Notes under the pieces: model-generated | What the model was told of the DNA's origin: nothing | Databases searched by the model: none | What the model saw: only the letters and a program-made list of their open reading frames with translations | Source of the DNA: JBCCDY01 sp039030555 | Lineage (GTDB): Bacteria; Bacteroidota; Bacteroidia; Cytophagales; Cyclobacteriaceae | Assembly (NCBI GenBank): GCA_039030555.1 | Contig: JBCCDY010000021.1 | Span: 17,121-81,120, forward strand | Reading direction: 5' to 3' | DNA length: 64,000 nt | Made by a program: the position numbers and the translations under genes | In this document: positions 63,689-64,000 of the stretch, in pieces | How the letters are laid out: each line of letters opens with the position of its first letter | How positions within the stretch are numbered: position 1 is the first letter of the stretch

Positions 63689-64000
63689 AAATACTGATAA
63701 AGAATTTCAAGTTATTAAGAAAGATGCTTAACCCGAACACTTAAGCTCATATTCATTAAGAAAATGAAACGCTTTGATTTCGCTTACAAAATTGAGTGCT
63801 CAAATATTAAGATTGAATAAGGTTGGGTGAGCAATTAAATCATTGCAAATCAGTCAATGAAATCTGGTGTTCTGGTCATTTTGGTTAATTCTTGATTGTT
63901 TTTTATTGTTTGATAAATTATCTGATTTATAAGGTTACTTTTTATAAAATATATGTGGGCCAGCTGTTTCTTCGCGACCTCCGGCAGCCGTAGACGACGA
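63689..64000. other. Intergenic region at window edge
   Basis: About 310 bp upstream of the WD40-caspase gene. AT-rich sequence holds its probable promoter, though no exact consensus is clear. The last 40 or so bases shift to GC-rich sequence, which could be the start of another gene or element outside the window. Confidence 0.4.

Overview
The window is a 64-kb piece of a Bacteroidetes chromosome. I infer the order Cytophagales from the gene content. Diagnostic features are SusC/SusD pairs, a type IX secretion C-terminal sorting domain, a GldC gliding protein, the conserved ftsX-DUF3098-uppP-truB-ribF block, and promoters of the Bacteroidetes TTG/TAnnTTTG type. Base composition is AT-rich throughout. 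No rRNA or CRISPR array is present. Two tRNA genes (Arg-UCG and Glu-UUC) can be read directly.

Layout. (1) 1-3.2 kb: leftward genes that look like a phage tail cassette, next to the 3' end of tRNA-Arg. The largest frame (at least 615 codons) runs off the left edge. (2) 3.4-8.4 kb: housekeeping genes sucC, a LolD-type ABC ATPase, an EamA permease, a decayed yebC pseudogene, gapA and tRNA-Glu. (3) 9.1-35.0 kb: a single-strand 26-kb alginate utilisation locus. (4) 35.1-40.2 kb: an XRE regulator, then an SGNH lipoprotein and a TonB receptor. (5) 40.3-52.1 kb: mostly minus-strand core genes: gldC, the scoAB CoA transferase split by a four-helix-bundle ORF, the ribF-to-ftsX block, an ECF sigma/anti-sigma pair, DUF2147, the membrane pyrophosphatase hppA, MarR, folE and queD. 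(6) 52.1-63.7 kb: cysH, a sugar epimerase, a conserved protein of unknown function, an FNT channel without a normal start codon, a DnaQ-like exonuclease, mpl, dnaB, and a very large exported WD40-caspase protein.

How the alginate locus works. Surface lipoproteins with PKD domains and the SusC/SusD pair would bind and import alginate. Three tandem PL7 lyases, two PL6 lyases (one with a T9SS sorting tail) and a PL17 exolyase depolymerise it to unsaturated uronate. KdgF linearises the monomer to DEH, an MFS permease imports it, an SDR reduces it to KDG, two tandem PfkB kinases phosphorylate it, and a KDPG aldolase yields pyruvate and glyceraldehyde-3-phosphate. A FadR-type GntR regulator sits near the start. 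Its likely operator (ATTGGTTGACCAAT) occurs in tandem before the first gene and again in the leader of the regulator's own gene. A second regulator, with a dead Nudix fold and a winged helix, sits just before the kinase genes.

The points most worth a second look are the operator system and the corrected GntR start, the divergent third PL7, the diverged second KDG kinase, the anchorless TonB/MORN protein inside the locus, the scoA/scoB insertion flanked by direct repeats, the yebC pseudogene, the FNT gene without a start codon, and the exported WD40-caspase. I did not find a demonstrably new defence or mobile system. The phage-like edge would need the flanking sequence.
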